A stretch of 44,487 nucleotides of DNA from Chloroflexota bacterium (GCA_028287745.1 JAQBPB010000024.1:1-44487), one strand, 5' to 3'. Numbered from the stretch's first letter, positions 1-9,754 are shown. Translations and numbers: made by a program. The notes: generated from the letters alone by a model not told the origin.

Positions 1-2
1 GT

Positions 3-299
3 ATGAAGAAAGTACCTGGTATTAAAAATAAACCCGGCTCGCCCAGGCGGCGTTACGGCCTGAGTGCCGGGACAATGTGGGTGGTCCTGATTGTCTGGGT
101 CATCCTGTTCCTGATGATCCGCTCGTCAACCCATATGGGGGGCAACCCGATCATTATGTTCCTGATAATGTTCGGACTTTTTTTCTTCCTGTTATTTGTT
201 ATACGGCTTGGTTCGGTGCGTACTCAGACCTGGTGGCGGCGAGTCCGGCCCGGCCTGGTGCGGTTTTTTGCCGGGATATTGCCATCTCGCCGCCGCTAG
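3..299 (+). CDS. small two-helix membrane protein, unknown
   Basis: A 98-residue basic protein with two hydrophobic stretches, about residues 24-41 and 48-67, separated by a short polar turn, and Arg-rich ends (PRRRYG near the start, PSRRR at the end). This pattern suggests a small integral membrane protein with both termini in the cytoplasm. I do not recognise a family. The first ATG lies two bases from the window edge, so no ribosome binding site can be checked and the true start may lie upstream, outside the window. It converges on hemW with only 17 bases between the stop codons and no clear terminator. Confidence 0.6.
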   Translation: MKKVPGIKNKPGSPRRRYGLSAGTMWVVLIVWVILFLMIRSSTHMGGNPIIMFLIMFGLFFFLLFVIRLGSVRTQTWWRRVRPGLVRFFAGILPSRRR

Positions 300-316
300 T
301 TACGGCCTTCTCTAAC

Positions 317-1672
317 CTAATCGGGTAGGAACCTTAAGAAAACCTCGTTACTGACCAACCGGCCGTGCCGGGTTAACCTTATCCGCTTTTCGAGCTGCGG
401 CCCTTCGAAATGTTCTACCAGACCTGCCTGGGTCAACATTCCCAGGGTTCCCGGAAACAGTTCTTCCAAAGAGTAGCCGAATTCCCGCTCAACTTTAGCT
501 AGTTCCAACCCTTCATTCAGGCGCAAAGCCAGGATTATGCTGTCCGCCAGGTCCACTCCGCGTGTGATTGTCTCGGCTTCGTCGGCCACAATTACCGACT
601 GGTTGGCCCGCAAGCGGCGGATATAGTCCTCCGGGTCTTTCATGACCGGGAAGCGCCAGCCCGCGAATGAGGAGTGAGCGCCCGGACCGCTGCCGAGATA
701 CGGTAAGTTGCGCCAATACACCAGGTTATGCTGGCAGGCCAGGCGGGGCGAGGCGTTGGGAAGGTCGTCCGGGGAGCGCAAGGCCCAGTTGCTGATTTCA
801 TACTGGGCATACCCGGCTTTTTCTAACAGGTCCTGGGCCATCTCGTACATATCGGCGGCCGTATCGCTGTCGGCGGCTGTGAGCTTGCCGCTCTCGACCT
901 GCCGGTGTAACATAGTGCCTTCCTCGACCGTTAGTCCATAAACGGAAAGGTGGGCCGGACGAATACTGATTGCTCTTTCCAGGGTAGATTGCCAGGTCGC
1001 CATGTTCTGGCCGGGCAAGCCGTAGATGAAGTCCAGGTTTACGTTGTCAAAACCGGCCCGGCGGGCCATTTCAAGCGCTTCGACCGCTTCGGCCCCGGTG
1101 TGGGTCCGGCCCAACGACTTCAGTAAGGGGTCGTCAAAGGTTTGTACCCCGAACGATAGGCGATTGACCCCGATCTGGCGCAGGCCCCGTAACTTCTCCA
1201 GCGAAAGGGTGCCGGGGTTGGCTTCCACGGTTATTTCGGTGCCCGGCCTTAGATCGGCCCGGCGGGCGATAGCTTCCAGGGTCTTTCCCAGGAAGGATGG
1301 GGGCAAGAGCGAGGGTGTCCCACCGCCAAAGAAGATCGTCCGCACCGGCCCGGTTGAAGCCGTATTGCCAAGTTCTTGCAGGGTCGGCAAAGGGGCCAGC
1401 GGCTGATAGACCCCGGCCGCGACTGCTGCCAGCGAACGCTCGACTTCCTGGGCCAGCGCGATAGCGTAACGGCCCTGGAGGTGTCCCAGGTTGGTGTAGG
1501 TATTAAAGTCACAGTAGGTACAGCGGGTCTTGCAAAAGGGGATATGCAGGTAGAAGCTAAGCCCATCTGCGGCTTGCCGCTGGGCCAGTTCGCTCTCCAG
1601 CCCGTGCAATTGCCGGGGATTTATTCCCCCGGCGGCATCATTGATATTTATCTTGCTTGTTAACATTCTCAC
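317..1672 (-). CDS. hemW: HemW, heme chaperone-like radical SAM protein
   Basis: HemW resembles oxygen-independent coproporphyrinogen III oxidase HemN but is now regarded as a heme-binding chaperone that delivers heme to membrane cytochromes. Seen here: the radical SAM cluster motif CKTRCTYC (Cys47, Cys51, Cys54) followed by DF, the SAM-binding GGGTPS, and in the C-terminal part HNLVYW, which fits the HNxxYW heme-binding motif of HemW, then GSGPGAHSS. HemN has a different N-terminus and lacks the HNxxYW motif. At 451 residues it is somewhat longer than usual (about 380-400); the extra lies in the first 37 residues and in a loop near residue 90-110. The start is a GTG at 1672; an ATG two codons later (1666) is equally possible. 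Confidence 0.9.
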   Translation of the reverse strand: MRMLTSKININDAAGGINPRQLHGLESELAQRQAADGLSFYLHIPFCKTRCTYCDFNTYTNLGHLQGRYAIALAQEVERSLAAVAAGVYQPLAPLPTLQELGNTASTGPVRTIFFGGGTPSLLPPSFLGKTLEAIARRADLRPGTEITVEANPGTLSLEKLRGLRQIGVNRLSFGVQTFDDPLLKSLGRTHTGAEAVEALEMARRAGFDNVNLDFIYGLPGQNMATWQSTLERAISIRPAHLSVYGLTVEEGTMLHRQVESGKLTAADSDTAADMYEMAQDLLEKAGYAQYEISNWALRSPDDLPNASPRLACQHNLVYWRNLPYLGSGPGAHSSFAGWRFPVMKDPEDYIRRLRANQSVIVADEAETITRGVDLADSIILALRLNEGLELAKVEREFGYSLEELFPGTLGMLTQAGLVEHFEGPQLEKRIRLTRHGRLVSNEVFLRFLPD

Positions 1673-1759
1673 ATGATACCTGAGTCAGGGTTCGCGGTCA
1701 ACTTTATTTATGTAACTCTTAACATTCTTCCTGGCTGTTTCACGGCCCAGTTTTCGAAG

Positions 1760-1787
1760 TTGACATAAGTATTTTAGCGTTTATAAG
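1760..1787 (+). promoter_or_regulatory. predicted sigma-A promoter for the glycosyltransferase gene
   Basis: TTGACA at 1760-1765 and TATAAG at 1782-1787 are 16 bases apart. Two more TATAAT boxes follow, at 1821-1826 and 1857-1862, the last with TTGATT 16 bases upstream (1835-1840). Transcription of the gene at 1879 may begin at more than one of these sites. Sequence match only. Confidence 0.45.
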
Positions 1788-1878
1788 GTCCTGGGTTTTT
1801 CAGGACGATTAAAGCGGTATTATAATGGGATAATTTGATTCTGGCCTTACATTTGTTATAATCGGCCCGGACTGCGGT

Positions 1879-4434
1879 ATGCGGTCCCTGGGGAGGCCAT
1901 TTATCAATCAGCATAAAACAAAAACTTTAACCGAAGTTGTCCCGGCTGCCGGGGAACCTGCGACCGGCCTGGTCCAGGGCTCCCAGGGCTTGCCGCCCCT
2001 TAAGGTTTTAAATATTATCCGGTGGGAAGCCCGCCTGGCCCTGCTTTTCGGCACCCTGGGCCTGGTGGTTGCCCTGCACCTGCCCCAGCGTTTCTGGCAG
2101 GTACTGGCGGCCTGGTTTGGCGGCCGCATGAATAACCCGCTGGATGCGGCCACCCCCTTTGACAGCCTGGTTTCTCCGTTCGTGGTCTTTCCTTTGCTGG
2201 CGCTGGCGCTCTGGCTGCAAGGGGCCATGACCCTGGTCTGGTTGAATAACCGGGCCGCCCCGGCTGAAACCCGGCCTCTTGCCCAAGCCACTTTACCTGC
2301 CCCGGTTAAAAAGACCGGCCGGACGGCCTATTTATTACCCGCTCTTACCGTCCTGCTGCTGATTGGGGCACTGCTGGTGGGCCTGGGCGCACGGACCGGA
2401 CAACTCCTGCCCGACAGCCAGGACCGCTTGCCTGCCTCTAATTACGATGAGATGGTCTACTTTAGCGGTTCGTCCTTGCTGGCCCAGGGCCATTTACCCT
2501 ATCGCGACTATTTCCTGGCCCACCCTCCTGTCCCGGAACTTATCTATGGCAGCCTCTTAAAGCTGGCCGGGCTGGCCCAGGGCGGTTTCCAGGGTTTCCT
2601 GGTGGCCCGGTGGGGGGCAATTGGCCTGGGGCTTTTGACTATCCTGACCCTGTTCTGGGTCGGCGGCAGGATGTGGTCCGGTGCGGGTTCGTCCAGGGAT
2701 AAAGGCAGTTTTGCCCTGGTTCCGGGCCTGGCGGCAGCCTGGTTGTACGCCCTTGACGCTCGTTCGGCCGGTATCGCGACCCTGGAAACCCCGGCCAATT
2801 TCTTTACGGCCCTTGGGTTAGGCTGCTACCTGGAGGCAGGGCGGGCGGGCTTTAAAAAACTTCAAAATGGCCTCATGGCCGGGAGCGGCGTTTTAATGGC
2901 CCTGGCCGTTTTGTCCAAGTTACCGGCGGTGGCTTTCGTGGTTGCCCTGGCGGTTTACCTGGTTTTCCGGCGAGAATGGCGCAACCTGGCCTGGCATCTA
3001 GCGGGGCTGGCTGGTGGAGCGGTAGTGGCTTTTGGGCCTTTCCTGGTACTGGGCGGCGTGGGTGAAGTCCTGCGCCAGGTGGTCTTTTTCCAGTTGCTCC
3101 GGCCTGACGAAACCCGCGCAGGTAAAGACCAGATTGGCCGCCTGGCCGATTACCCGGACAATGCGCTTACAATTTTTATGGGTGGGCTGGCCCTGGTTTT
3201 CCTGGCCGCCTGGCTTGTGCTGGGTGGGCGCGGTAAAGGCCGCTGGCTTATACCGGCTTTGGCAAGCTTTCCTTTAATCGCTATATTTACCCTCAGCAAA
3301 TCTTTTCATCCCTGGTACTACGTCCAGTGGTCGCTGCCGCTGGCCCTCCTGGCGGCCGGACTGTTTTCGTCCCGGCACTGGCAGGAAGGATTCGCCGGGC
3401 TTAACCGGGTATTTCCTGCGAAAAACTGGGACGCTCACCTGAGAGGTCATTCTAAAACCCTGAAGTTAGCCGGGGTGGTCTTGCTGGCCGGGTTTTTAAC
3501 CTGGCCGCTGGTACTGGCCGAGTGGCAGCAAAGCCAGCGGCCCGTCTTCGACCGGACCTACCGGGCGGTTGGCGCGGCCCTGAACTCGCCCGGCCCGGTC
3601 CTGGTCTTTGACCCCGGCTACAATTTTATGGCGGGTCAAAACCCGGCCCGGCTGCCGTTTAGCGGTAAATATATGGTTGATAGCGCCGGGTACATGGTGT
3701 ATCTAAACCTGGATTTGGACCGCCAGGCGCTTCCGGCTTTGCTGGGCCGGGGCCTGGGTCTGGGCGGCGGCCAGGTTCCGCAGGATACGGCCGCTCTCTT
3801 CCGGCAGGAACGCGCCCAGGCCCTGGTGGTAGAGGGTCTCATAGACGCACAGTGGGCCGTGTTGGATGGCGTGCTGGCCCTGCCCCAGCTTACCCCGCGC
3901 TCGGTTGAGTTTATCGGAAGCGCCGCCCGCAAAGCCGCTACCATAGATTACGCCGACCTGTACCGGGTGCGCCCTTTGCCGCTTCGCCGGGCCTGGGCCT
4001 TTGATAACGGCCTGGTCCTGACCCCCTACGGCCTGAGTACTTCGCTAAACGGCCAGGCCAACGCCGACCCGGTGGAAGCGGGCGAGGTTATACGCCTGAC
4101 CCAGGCTGAAGCGGCCAGCCGCAGCCTGGACTTGCGGTTTACCTGGCGGGTGACCCGGCCGCAGACTGCCCCGGTCAAAATGTTTATTCACGTGGTGAAT
4201 GAAGCGGGCGCGGTAGTTGCCCAGCGCGACCTGGAACCCCAGGAAGGCAAAGCGAACACAAGTAAATGGCAGTCCGGTGACGCCTTTCAGGACGTCCATG
4301 GGCTGCCATTACCGGCGGGTCTATTGCCCGGCCGCTACCGGGTTGAAATTGGAATTTACAATGTTGGTGATGGGGTGCGAATTACAGCCGAGGGCCAGGC
4401 TGGCCTGGTCCTCGGCTACCTGGTCCTGTCCTGA
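1879..4434 (+). CDS. GT39/ArnT-like membrane glycosyltransferase
   Basis: An 851-residue polytopic membrane protein. After a polar N-terminus come about ten hydrophobic segments (first near residue 50), typical of the GT-C fold enzymes that move sugars from polyprenyl-phosphate donors outside the membrane. Asp190-Glu191 (NYDEMVYF) followed by GHLPYRDYFLAHPP is the first-loop acidic motif of the PMT/ArnT/GT39 group. The last 160 or so residues are soluble and look like an extracytoplasmic beta-rich domain (FIHVVNEAG, RYRVEIGIYN). The substrate is unknown. The ATG at 1879 has no Shine-Dalgarno in front of it, while GGGGAGG lies inside the frame at 1890-1896, followed by no ordinary in-frame start codon; the exact start is therefore uncertain. 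It converges on the acidic protein gene with 7 bases between. Confidence 0.75.
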   Translation: MRSLGRPFINQHKTKTLTEVVPAAGEPATGLVQGSQGLPPLKVLNIIRWEARLALLFGTLGLVVALHLPQRFWQVLAAWFGGRMNNPLDAATPFDSLVSPFVVFPLLALALWLQGAMTLVWLNNRAAPAETRPLAQATLPAPVKKTGRTAYLLPALTVLLLIGALLVGLGARTGQLLPDSQDRLPASNYDEMVYFSGSSLLAQGHLPYRDYFLAHPPVPELIYGSLLKLAGLAQGGFQGFLVARWGAIGLGLLTILTLFWVGGRMWSGAGSSRDKGSFALVPGLAAAWLYALDARSAGIATLETPANFFTALGLGCYLEAGRAGFKKLQNGLMAGSGVLMALAVLSKLPAVAFVVALAVYLVFRREWRNLAWHLAGLAGGAVVAFGPFLVLGGVGEVLRQVVFFQLLRPDETRAGKDQIGRLADYPDNALTIFMGGLALVFLAAWLVLGGRGKGRWLIPALASFPLIAIFTLSKSFHPWYYVQWSLPLALLAAGLFSSRHWQEGFAGLNRVFPAKNWDAHLRGHSKTLKLAGVVLLAGFLTWPLVLAEWQQSQRPVFDRTYRAVGAALNSPGPVLVFDPGYNFMAGQNPARLPFSGKYMVDSAGYMVYLNLDLDRQALPALLGRGLGLGGGQVPQDTAALFRQERAQALVVEGLIDAQWAVLDGVLALPQLTPRSVEFIGSAARKAATIDYADLYRVRPLPLRRAWAFDNGLVLTPYGLSTSLNGQANADPVEAGEVIRLTQAEAASRSLDLRFTWRVTRPQTAPVKMFIHVVNEAGAVVAQRDLEPQEGKANTSKWQSGDAFQDVHGLPLPAGLLPGRYRVEIGIYNVGDGVRITAEGQAGLVLGYLVLS

Positions 4435-4441
4435 TATTTCG

Positions 4442-4867
4442 TTAGGACCAGTTTGACGACCGGCCGTTGCTGCCGGGTTTGGTCTCCTCTTCTTCCTCTT
4501 CCCCGGCTACTTCTGCGTCTTCATCCTCGTCATCCTCTTCTGCTTCATAATCTTCATCATTGGTGACAAATTTGTAGTCGCTCAGGCTGGGAGTGAAGAA
4601 GTCCAGGCTGTAAAGGGCCGGTACGCCTATCGGGGCGGTTACTTCGTCCATCAGGTCGTCCACAATCGCCTGGACGGTATCGTCGCCCAGGTTGGCGACA
4701 AACTCTTTCCACAGCAACAGGGTGCAATAGACCAGTTCTTCATCGTAGTGTAGATCTATTTTACCGATATTTTCCATATCGCCCTGGACATCCCGACGGT
4801 CAGCATCAAAGAGGGTCCACTGTTCGGAATTAGCGGTTCGGATGCGCCGGGTTACTCTTAGCCTCAT
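4442..4867 (-). CDS. hypothetical protein with acidic C-terminal tail
   Basis: A 141-residue protein of unknown family. The first 105 residues are ordinary globular sequence (TLFDADRRDV, YCTLLLWKEF, DDLMDEVTAPIG). Residues about 106-130 are almost all Asp and Glu, then the chain ends in a short polar tail. No signal peptide or membrane segment is seen, so it is probably cytoplasmic. The start is well supported: AGGAG sits seven bases before the ATG at 4867. The acidic tail could mimic nucleic acid or bind basic protein or metal; this is a guess. Confidence 0.65.
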   Translation of the reverse strand: MRLRVTRRIRTANSEQWTLFDADRRDVQGDMENIGKIDLHYDEELVYCTLLLWKEFVANLGDDTVQAIVDDLMDEVTAPIGVPALYSLDFFTPSLSDYKFVTNDEDYEAEEDDEDEDAEVAGEEEEEETKPGSNGRSSNWS

Positions 4868-5012
4868 AATTTTCTCCTATTGGAAATTTTCAAATAAAGT
4901 TTGGAGCAGAACAGGCCGGTCAATGGCGCACCGGCAGTCGTTCAACCAAAAGGTCAAGCGGATTTAGCCCTTACAGGTTAACAAAGGTAAGGTCTATAGT
5001 CAAGCCTGGTGT

Positions 5013-5513
5013 TTAACCGTCCAGACGGGCCAGGTCGTCCATGCCCAACCGGTAGGGCTGCCATTCTTTCAAGCGTTTCGCGCCTAATCGATCGTAGAAG
5101 TTGATAGCGTTCTCGTTCCAGTCCAAAACCTGCCAGTCCATTCGGCCGCACTCGCGCTGCCGCGCCAACCGGACGCAGTTTTTAAACAGGGCCAGCCCGG
5201 CTTTTTGTTTGCGGTATTCCGGCAAGACGAACAGGTCTTCCAGGTAGAAAGTCGGCCGGGCCAGGAAGGTTGAGTAGGTTTCAAAAGAAATGGTGTAACC
5301 GACCGCCTTACCTTCAATCTCGGCCAGAAAGACCTCGAATTTAGGCTGCGCGCCAAAGCCATGCTCGGTCATCCGGGTCCTGGCTTCTTCGTCCGGCCTG
5401 GGCAGTTCTTCAAAGTCGGCCAGGGCAGCTATCAGGCTTAAAACGGTGTCCACATCTTGTTTCCGGGCCTGCCGGACCACTACCGGCGGGTTACTTGATT
5501 CAGTCGAGGGCAT
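5013..5513 (-). CDS. GNAT acetyltransferase, spermidine/spermine N1-acetyltransferase-like
   Basis: A 166-residue single-domain GNAT protein. It opens with VRQARKQDVDTVLSLI, has the strand LEDLFVLPEYRKQKAG that ends in the acetyl-CoA pyrophosphate-binding loop, and then DWNENAINFYDRLGAKRL, the pattern of the SSAT (diamine acetyltransferase) branch, in which W-N-x-x-A/S-I-x-F-Y is typical. The usual Q/RxxGxG/A loop reads RKQKAGLA, so its first glycine is replaced by Lys-Ala; related eukaryotic and bacterial SSATs vary here as well. Likely it acetylates a small polyamine-like or amino-thialysine-like amine; the substrate cannot be read from sequence. AAGGA lies about seven bases before the ATG. 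No partner gene is evident. Confidence 0.8.
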   Translation of the reverse strand: MPSTESSNPPVVVRQARKQDVDTVLSLIAALADFEELPRPDEEARTRMTEHGFGAQPKFEVFLAEIEGKAVGYTISFETYSTFLARPTFYLEDLFVLPEYRKQKAGLALFKNCVRLARQRECGRMDWQVLDWNENAINFYDRLGAKRLKEWQPYRLGMDDLARLDG

Positions 5514-5680
5514 TATCTATCCTTTCAGCGGTCTGCTGTTGTTCAAATTGGGGCGGGGTGCGCCGCCAAATATTTGCTTGCTTGATCGCCTTTTGTAATT
5601 TGAAGTGCTTGTCATAAATTAAAAGGCGCCGGTCAGGCTGTCCTGCCATCCAATTACTGGCTACTCGACTCTAGCTCCAG

Positions 5681-6241
5681 TTACTGCTCCCCGGCCTCGG
5701 GCCTCTGCCAATCACCGGCCAGCATGCCATATACCGCCAGGTCTAGAAGCTGGTCGTATTTACGGAAGACCTGCCGCAAGATGACTTCCCTGGTAAAGCC
5801 GAGCCTTTCGGGTACCGCCCGGCTGGTGGCATTGCCGGTAGCGCAGCGGATTTCCACCCGGTTCAACCCCAGGTCATTAAAGGCGTACTCTACCAGCTGG
5901 TAGGCCGCTCGCGTCATTATACCCCGGCCGGTATATTTCTGGCCCAACAAGTAGGCCAGTTCGGTCTGTCCGGCTGTCCAATCCCAGTATTTATAGCCGA
6001 TAATTCCGGCCAACTCGCCCCTGTACCATATTCCAACCTGAAAACCGTTGTGGTTAGCGAACCGCTGCAAGGCCTCTTTAATAAAACTTTCCACTTCTGC
6101 GACCGATTTCAGGTTGCCCAGGGTAGGTAGCCATGCGCGGAGATGTTCCCGGCTTTGTTCCATCAGCTCGAAAAGAGGCCGGGCGTGCCTATCTTCGAGC
6201 AAGCCAAGCTCAATTTCATCGTCAACCCTCAAGCTGAACAT
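5681..6241 (-). CDS. RimL/YdaF-type GNAT acetyltransferase, copy 2
   Basis: A 186-residue GNAT protein of the RimJ/RimL group, closest in pattern to Bacillus YdaF: FSLRVDDEIELGLLEDRHA at the start, ELAGIIGYKYWD in the middle, TGRGIMTRAAYQLVEYAF forming the acetyl-CoA site, then NRVEIRCATGNATSRAVPERLGFTRE split by the usual conserved Asn and Arg. Such enzymes acetylate protein N-termini or small amines. It is the second of two tandem copies; the other begins at 6975 and is similar along the whole length. It probably shares the clpB transcript, though 191 bases separate the two copies. AAGG lies seven bases before the ATG. Confidence 0.82.
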   Translation of the reverse strand: MFSLRVDDEIELGLLEDRHARPLFELMEQSREHLRAWLPTLGNLKSVAEVESFIKEALQRFANHNGFQVGIWYRGELAGIIGYKYWDWTAGQTELAYLLGQKYTGRGIMTRAAYQLVEYAFNDLGLNRVEIRCATGNATSRAVPERLGFTREVILRQVFRKYDQLLDLAVYGMLAGDWQRPEAGEQ

Positions 6242-6432
6242 CTTTAGCCTTTCGACCAGCCAACCAGTATTCTGATATTTATATTTCTAAAGAAGTTGTA
6301 AAACCGCTAATGCGCTTCCCACCCTTGCGCGGAACTACCCTGTTCCCGCTTGAATTTCTCTTACCCCTACCAAAGGTTAGTGACCGTCAGCCTTCTGTCC
6401 CACACTGACTACTGACCTCTGACTATTAACTA

Positions 6433-6975
6433 CTACTTCCCCCACTCCCCGGCCAGCATGCCGTAAACCACTATGTCAAAAAGTTGATCATAATTCCGGA
6501 AGACCTGGCGCAAGGTACCTTCCCGGGTAAAGCCGAGCCTTTCGGGGATGGCCCGGCTTTTATGGTTGCCGGTAGCGCAGCGGATTTCTACCCGGTTAAG
6601 GCCCAGGTCGTTAAAAGCGTACTCGACCAGCTTGCGGGTTGCCCTGGTCATTATCCCGTGACCCTCGTGGTTTTTACCTAACCAGTAGCCGATTTCCGTC
6701 CGCCCGGTCACCCAATGCACATAATGAAAGCCAATGGTCCCGGCCAGTTCGCCTTTGTACCAGATACCGGCCTGAAAGCCGTTATTTTCTGCGAACTGCT
6801 GCAAGGCTCCTTTGATAAAGGTTTTGGTATCTTCGACGCTGGTATTGGCGTCCAACCAGGGCAGCCATTCCCGCAAGTATTCCCGGTTTTGGTCAACCAG
6901 GGCAAACAGGGTTGGGGCCTGTTTTACTTCAAACAGGCCCAACTCTATTTCATCATCAACTTTAAGGCTGAACAT
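6433..6975 (-). CDS. RimL/YdaF-type GNAT acetyltransferase, copy 1
   Basis: A 180-residue paralogue of the acetyltransferase at 5681-6241. Both open with MFSL and VDDEIELGL, share NNGFQ/NHNGFQ, EYAFNDLGLNRVEIRCATGN, and end in VVYGMLAGEW/AVYGMLAGDW. By eye about two thirds of residues match, so this is a fairly recent tandem duplication. Here the acetyl-CoA loop is HEGHGIMTRAT. The ATG is only four bases beyond the clpB stop codon, so translation is very likely coupled to clpB. The link to a disaggregase operon may be accidental, or the enzyme may act on proteins under the same stress; this is inference. Confidence 0.83.
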   Translation of the reverse strand: MFSLKVDDEIELGLFEVKQAPTLFALVDQNREYLREWLPWLDANTSVEDTKTFIKGALQQFAENNGFQAGIWYKGELAGTIGFHYVHWVTGRTEIGYWLGKNHEGHGIMTRATRKLVEYAFNDLGLNRVEIRCATGNHKSRAIPERLGFTREGTLRQVFRNYDQLFDIVVYGMLAGEWGK

Positions 6976-6979
6976 AGAC

Positions 6980-9754
6980 TTAACTTTCGGTCAGGACGGG
7001 TGCGGGCGGCTCAACCGGAGCGGGCGGCGGCGGTGTTGATTCAGGTTCCGGTGCCGCCTGGGCTGGCGCTGGGGTTACCAGTGTCCCGGCCGGTGCTGGC
7101 GCTATTGCCGGAGTTTCAGCCGGGTCATTCACGTTGGTGAACTTCAGGATTCTTTCCCCGGTGTCGCTCGTTGCTAAATCTACCCGGATAGTATCGCCTT
7201 CTTTGAAGTGGCCGCTGATAACATCTTTCGCCAGCGGGTCCAGGATAAGCTGCTGGATGGCCCGGCGCAATGGGCGCGCCCCATAAACCGGGTCATACCC
7301 GACTTCCACCACCAGACCCCGCGCTTCCGGTGACAGTTCCAGGGTCAGGCGGCGTTCGGCCAGCCGCTTGCGCAAGGATTTGAGCTGAATATCCACGATG
7401 AAGTTAATTTCCTGGCGTCCCAGCGGTTTAAAGACAATCGTTTCGTCAATCCGGTTGAGAAATTCCGGCCGGAACTGGTCGCGCAAGGCCAGCATAACGG
7501 CGTCCCGGATGTCTTTCTGGGAGTGGCCGCTCTGGGCCAGGTCCATTATAGCATTGCTGCCGATATTCGAGGTCAGGATGATAACCGTATTTTTGAAGTC
7601 AACTGTCCGGCCCTGGCTGTCGGTCAGGCGCCCGTCTTCCAGTACTTGCAGCAGCATATTAAAGACGTCCGGGTGAGCCTTTTCTACTTCGTCAAACAGC
7701 ACCACCGAATAGGGACGCCGCCGGACCGCTTCGGTTAGCTGGCCGCCTTCTTCGTAACCGACAAAGCCGGGAGGCGCCCCGACCAGGCGAGCCGCGCTGG
7801 ATTTTTCCATGTATTCCGACATATCGAGCCGGATCATGGAGTGTTCATCGTCAAACAGGAATTCGGCCAGGGCGCGGGCCAGTTCTGTCTTACCTACCCC
7901 TGTCGGCCCTAGAAACATAAACGAACCCAGCGGGCGGTTAGGGTCCTGCAGCCCGGCCCTGGCCCGCCGGACCGCGTCGGCGACCGCCACCAGGGCGGTT
8001 TCCTGGCCGATTACGCGCTCGCGCAGGCGGTCTTCCATGGTTAGTAACTTGTCCATCTCGCTTTGCAGCATCCGGTTGACCGGGATGCCGGTCCAGCGCG
8101 ATACAATTTCGGCAATCAGGTCGGCTTCCACCCGTTCACTGAGCAGCCCTTTACCACGCTGGACCTCGCCAAGCTTGGACTCCTGCTCCTTTAACTCTTG
8201 CTCAAGCTTTGCCAGCTTGCCGTAGCGCAATTCGCTGGCTTTGGTGTAGTCCTGGTGGCGCAGGGCTTCTTCCAGCTGGGGCCGGGTCTTTTCAATCTCT
8301 TCTTTAATCGTGCGGGTCTTATCAATCGCCTCTTTTTCAAGTTCCCACTGGACCGAAAGCTGGTGATTGCGCTCGCGCAAATCTTCAACCTGTTTTTCCA
8401 GCCGGTGTAACCGTTCGGTGGTTTCGGTATCCGGCAGGGTCGCCGTTTCGCGTTTGAGAGCCTCACGTTCGGTTTCCAACTGTGAAAGTTCGCGCCGGAC
8501 CGCGTCAAGTTCGGAAGGCAGGCTGTCAATTTCGGTCCGCAATTTGGCTGCCGCTTCGTCAATCAGGTCAATCGCTTTATCAGGCAAAAAGCGGTCGCTG
8601 ATATAGCGCTGTGACAGGTTCGCCGCCGCCACCAGGGCCGAGTCGGTAAACTTCACTCCGTGATGGACCTCGTACCGCTCGCGCAAGCCGCGCAAGATCG
8701 AAATAGTATCGTCTATACCCGGTTCCTTGACTAAAATCGGCTGGAAGCGGCGTTCCAGGGCCGGGTCTTTCTCAATATGCTTGCGGTATTCGTCCAGGGT
8801 GGTCGCGCCGACCATGTGCAACTCGCCGCGTGATAGGGCCGGTTTAATCATCTGGCTGGCATCCATGCCACCGTCGCTGCTGCCGCCCGCGCCCATAATG
8901 GTGTGCAGTTCGTCCAGGAACAGGATAATCCGGCCCTGGGCCTGTTCCACTTCACGCAGCACCGCCCGCAAGCGTTCTTCGAATTCGCCCCGGAACTTGG
9001 CCCCGGCCACTACCGCACCCAGGTCCAGGCTGATCAACTTTTTATCTTTCAGGCTTTGCGGCACGTCACCCCGCACAATTCGCTGGGCCAGCCCTTCTAC
9101 AATCGCCGTTTTACCGACGCCAGGCTCGCCAATCAGCACCGGGTTGTTTTTACTGCGGCGTGAAAGCACTTCCACACAGCGGCGAATTTCTTCGTCGCGT
9201 CCCACTACCGGGTCCAACTTCCCGTCTTTGGCCCGCTGGGTAAGGTCACGGCCGTAGCGTTCCAGGGTGGCGTAACTAACTTCGGGATTTTGCTCGGTGA
9301 TAGGGGCGGTGCCGCCCCGGATTGTCGTCAAGACCCCATTTATCGCGTCCCGGGTGATATTCATATCGCGCATCAAACGGCCGGACTCGCCAATATTGGA
9401 CGTAGCAGCCAGGGCCATCATTAAGTGTTCGGTGCTGACATAGGCATCTTTCATGCGCCCGGCTTCTTTTTCAGCCTGGTCAAGCACATTTCTGGTCGGG
9501 TAAGATATGCCGGTCTTGCCGCGTACCCCGTAGCTTTTAGGCAGGCGGCCTACCGCGCCTTCCACCCTGGCCCGCAAACGGTCGGGGCTGGCGCCCAATT
9601 TGGTTACAATCTGGGCCGCGATACCGCCTGACTGGTCGAGTAGGGCCAGCAGCAGGTGTTCCGGTTCCAGCTGGGTATTTTTATATTGTACTGTCAGGGC
9701 ATCCGCGGCAACCATCGCCTCTTGCCCCTTTTCGGTTAACCGGTCTAATTTCAT
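6980..9754 (-). CDS. clpB: ClpB protein disaggregase
   Basis: ClpB is a hexameric AAA+ chaperone that works with DnaK to pull proteins out of aggregates. The protein has the Clp N-domain (residues 1-145), first ATPase domain with GEPGVGKT at 209-216 and a Walker B ending LDEL, the long coiled-coil middle domain (about 400-530, rich in Glu, Leu and Arg), and second ATPase domain with GPTGVGKT at 616-623 and sensor sequences near ILTSNIGS. The middle domain separates it from ClpA and ClpC. It has 924 residues instead of about 860; the excess is a Pro/Ala-rich tail after residue 860. No CIRCE element was found upstream. It is followed within four bases by an acetyltransferase gene. Confidence 0.96.
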   Translation of the reverse strand: MKLDRLTEKGQEAMVAADALTVQYKNTQLEPEHLLLALLDQSGGIAAQIVTKLGASPDRLRARVEGAVGRLPKSYGVRGKTGISYPTRNVLDQAEKEAGRMKDAYVSTEHLMMALAATSNIGESGRLMRDMNITRDAINGVLTTIRGGTAPITEQNPEVSYATLERYGRDLTQRAKDGKLDPVVGRDEEIRRCVEVLSRRSKNNPVLIGEPGVGKTAIVEGLAQRIVRGDVPQSLKDKKLISLDLGAVVAGAKFRGEFEERLRAVLREVEQAQGRIILFLDELHTIMGAGGSSDGGMDASQMIKPALSRGELHMVGATTLDEYRKHIEKDPALERRFQPILVKEPGIDDTISILRGLRERYEVHHGVKFTDSALVAAANLSQRYISDRFLPDKAIDLIDEAAAKLRTEIDSLPSELDAVRRELSQLETEREALKRETATLPDTETTERLHRLEKQVEDLRERNHQLSVQWELEKEAIDKTRTIKEEIEKTRPQLEEALRHQDYTKASELRYGKLAKLEQELKEQESKLGEVQRGKGLLSERVEADLIAEIVSRWTGIPVNRMLQSEMDKLLTMEDRLRERVIGQETALVAVADAVRRARAGLQDPNRPLGSFMFLGPTGVGKTELARALAEFLFDDEHSMIRLDMSEYMEKSSAARLVGAPPGFVGYEEGGQLTEAVRRRPYSVVLFDEVEKAHPDVFNMLLQVLEDGRLTDSQGRTVDFKNTVIILTSNIGSNAIMDLAQSGHSQKDIRDAVMLALRDQFRPEFLNRIDETIVFKPLGRQEINFIVDIQLKSLRKRLAERRLTLELSPEARGLVVEVGYDPVYGARPLRRAIQQLILDPLAKDVISGHFKEGDTIRVDLATSDTGERILKFTNVNDPAETPAIAPAPAGTLVTPAPAQAAPEPESTPPPPAPVEPPAPVLTES

